Assembly: GCA_017939945.1 (NCBI GenBank)
Contig: JAGAZS010000336.1
Span: 1-5,186, forward strand
From: Schwartzia sp. (in: firmicutes)
GTDB taxonomy: Bacteria; Bacillota; Negativicutes; Selenomonadales; Selenomonadaceae
Reading direction: 5' to 3'
Length of the DNA: 5,186 bases
A model generated the notes under the pieces. It made no database searches. It was not told the origin of the DNA and saw only the letters and a program-made list of their open reading frames with translations. Numbering within the stretch: the stretch's first letter is position 1; each line of letters opens with the position of its first letter. The position numbers and the translations under genes are program-made. Positions 4,336 through 5,186 of this stretch are shown piece by piece.

Positions 4336-5025
4336 TCAGTTGCCGCTCGGCGGGAGCATCGAGCGAATCCAGCCGGTGAAGCCTTCGGGGTTGCGGGTCT
4401 GGATCAGTACGGTGCCGGGGCCTTTGAAGCGGCAGACGAGTCCTTCGCCCGATTTCAGGCTGGAGAGGAATCCGCCGCTGGACGCTTTCTCGATCTCATA
4501 GTCCATCGTTTCGGGCCATGCGACAAGATGACCGTTGTCAATGATGACTTCCTGTCCTGCGGGGACCTCGATCGGATGGATGGCGCCGTAGCTCGATACG
4601 AAGACAGTGCCGCGGCCCTTGATATGCAGAACGAAGATGCCTTCGCCGGAGAAAAGTCCTTTCGTCAGGCTCTGCGCTTTCGTGTCGATCTCGATGCCCG
4701 GCGTGGCAGCGAGGAAGCCGCCCTTCTGGACAGTCAGGCCGTGGGAGCCGTCGAGCTCTATGGGATGGATGCCGCCGGGCAGCGGGTGGCCGATCAGCAC
4801 GCGGCCGGGACCGCGGTTTGCGGTCAGATGCTGCAGGAAGAAGCTTTCGCCGGTCAGCACTTTTCGCATCAGGCCGCCCATGAAGCCGCCGCTGGTCTTG
4901 CCCTCCACATCGATGGTGGGCGACATCGCGATCATGGCGTCGGACTCGGCCTGCAGGGTTTCGCCCTTCTCCATTTCAAGCTGCACAATCGGGAATGCCT
5001 CGGGGTAGAGAATTTTGTAATCCAT
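4336..5025 (-). CDS. TIGR00266/AIM24 family protein
   Basis: The 229-residue product belongs to the TIGR00266 family, related to mitochondrial AIM24 and widespread in bacteria, with no firmly established biochemical role. It has the typical length. The N-terminal part shows GGFMGGLMRKVLTGESFF (residues 46-63), a hallmark of the family. Three related units can be seen, each with a Gly-Glu step and then a G-x-G-[TR]-V strand: LTGESFF to GPGRVLI (57-78), FSGEGIF to GRGTVFV (125-143) and KSGEGLV to GPGTVLI (191-208). This fits a threefold beta-rich fold. No signal peptide or membrane segment is visible. AAGGGAGGAT lies a few bases upstream of the ATG at 5025. It is convergent to proB and ends in a strong terminator. 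Confidence 0.9.
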   Translation of the reverse strand: MDYKILYPEAFPIVQLEMEKGETLQAESDAMIAMSPTIDVEGKTSGGFMGGLMRKVLTGESFFLQHLTANRGPGRVLIGHPLPGGIHPIELDGSHGLTVQKGGFLAATPGIEIDTKAQSLTKGLFSGEGIFVLHIKGRGTVFVSSYGAIHPIEVPAGQEVIIDNGHLVAWPETMDYEIEKASSGGFLSSLKSGEGLVCRFKGPGTVLIQTRNPEGFTGWIRSMLPPSGN

Positions 5026-5074
5026 GTTGTATCCTCCCTTGATTTAGATTGTTTTCAAAAAACATATCATATTA

Positions 5075-5102
5075 ACATTACACCTGTTTTTGCGTTTGTC
5101 AA
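5075..5102 (-). promoter_or_regulatory. Candidate promoter of the AIM24-family gene (proximal)
   Basis: On the minus strand a perfect TTGACA (5097-5102) is followed after 16 bases by TAATGT (5075-5080), which is a poor -10 match. Transcription would start about 42 bases before the ATG. The good -35 and position favour it; the weak -10 lowers confidence. Confidence 0.4.
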
Positions 5103-5127
5103 CAATTTTTCCGTGAACGATAAAACA

Positions 5128-5156
5128 ATAATATGATCGGTAAATTGCAATAACAA
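5128..5156 (-). promoter_or_regulatory. Candidate promoter of the AIM24-family gene (distal)
   Basis: On the minus strand TTGTTA (5151-5156) and TATTAT (5128-5133) are separated by 17 bases. The -10 matches consensus at five of six positions and the -35 at four of six. The region is AT-rich, so chance matches are more likely. It could work with the proximal site or instead of it. Nothing else is recognisable from here to the window end. Confidence 0.35.
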
Positions 5157-5186
5157 ATCGGACAGTCGGGCAAAAAAGTTTAAGCA

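Noticed and set aside
4303..5136. 277-codon plus-strand open frame opposite the AIM24-family gene
   Set aside because: The minus-strand protein has clear family motifs, a ribosome binding site and a terminator. The plus-strand frame starts at the edge of the terminator and runs into AT-rich non-coding DNA.

Overview
The window is a chromosomal housekeeping segment of a fairly GC-rich Firmicute, most likely of the class Negativicutes (Selenomonas-like). The clues are the rplU-prp-rpmA order with a protease-processed L27 extension, which is a Firmicutes-type trait; an Obg GTPase of about 428 residues with the C-terminal OCT domain; and the obgE-yhbY-proB order in high-GC DNA with strong GGAGG-type ribosome binding sites. 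The taxon call is an inference from these features, not a database result. Layout: positions 1-320 contain no convincing gene. They hold a strong sigma-A-type promoter (29-57), a compound hairpin, three consecutive perfect hairpins that all have the triloop GTA (126-200), an isolated TATAAT, and a candidate L21 autoregulatory leader ending at the rplU ribosome binding site. Next comes a left-to-right cluster: rplU (L21), prp (the cysteine protease that trims L27), rpmA (L27), obgE (ribosome-assembly GTPase), yhbY (CRM-domain 50S assembly factor) and proB (glutamate 5-kinase). An intrinsic terminator-like hairpin sits between rpmA and obgE, directly against the obgE ribosome binding site. From 4102 to 4306 the intergenic DNA is packed with inverted repeats: a possible three-way-junction RNA starting inside the proB stop codon, a nested hairpin, and a bidirectional terminator. 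The last gene, on the minus strand (4336-5025), encodes a TIGR00266/AIM24-family protein with its own promoter region at the right edge. How the genes work together: L21 and L27 are 50S subunit proteins. Prp removes the N-terminal extension that would otherwise leave L27 unfit for the mature ribosome. Obg and YhbY act in late 50S assembly. proB opens proline synthesis and appears to be a metabolic passenger at the end of the cluster; the usual partner proA is not next to it. The AIM24-family gene is convergent and functionally unrelated as far as can be seen. The genes are ordinary. The non-coding stretches at 65-210 and 4102-4251 are the unusual part of the window.
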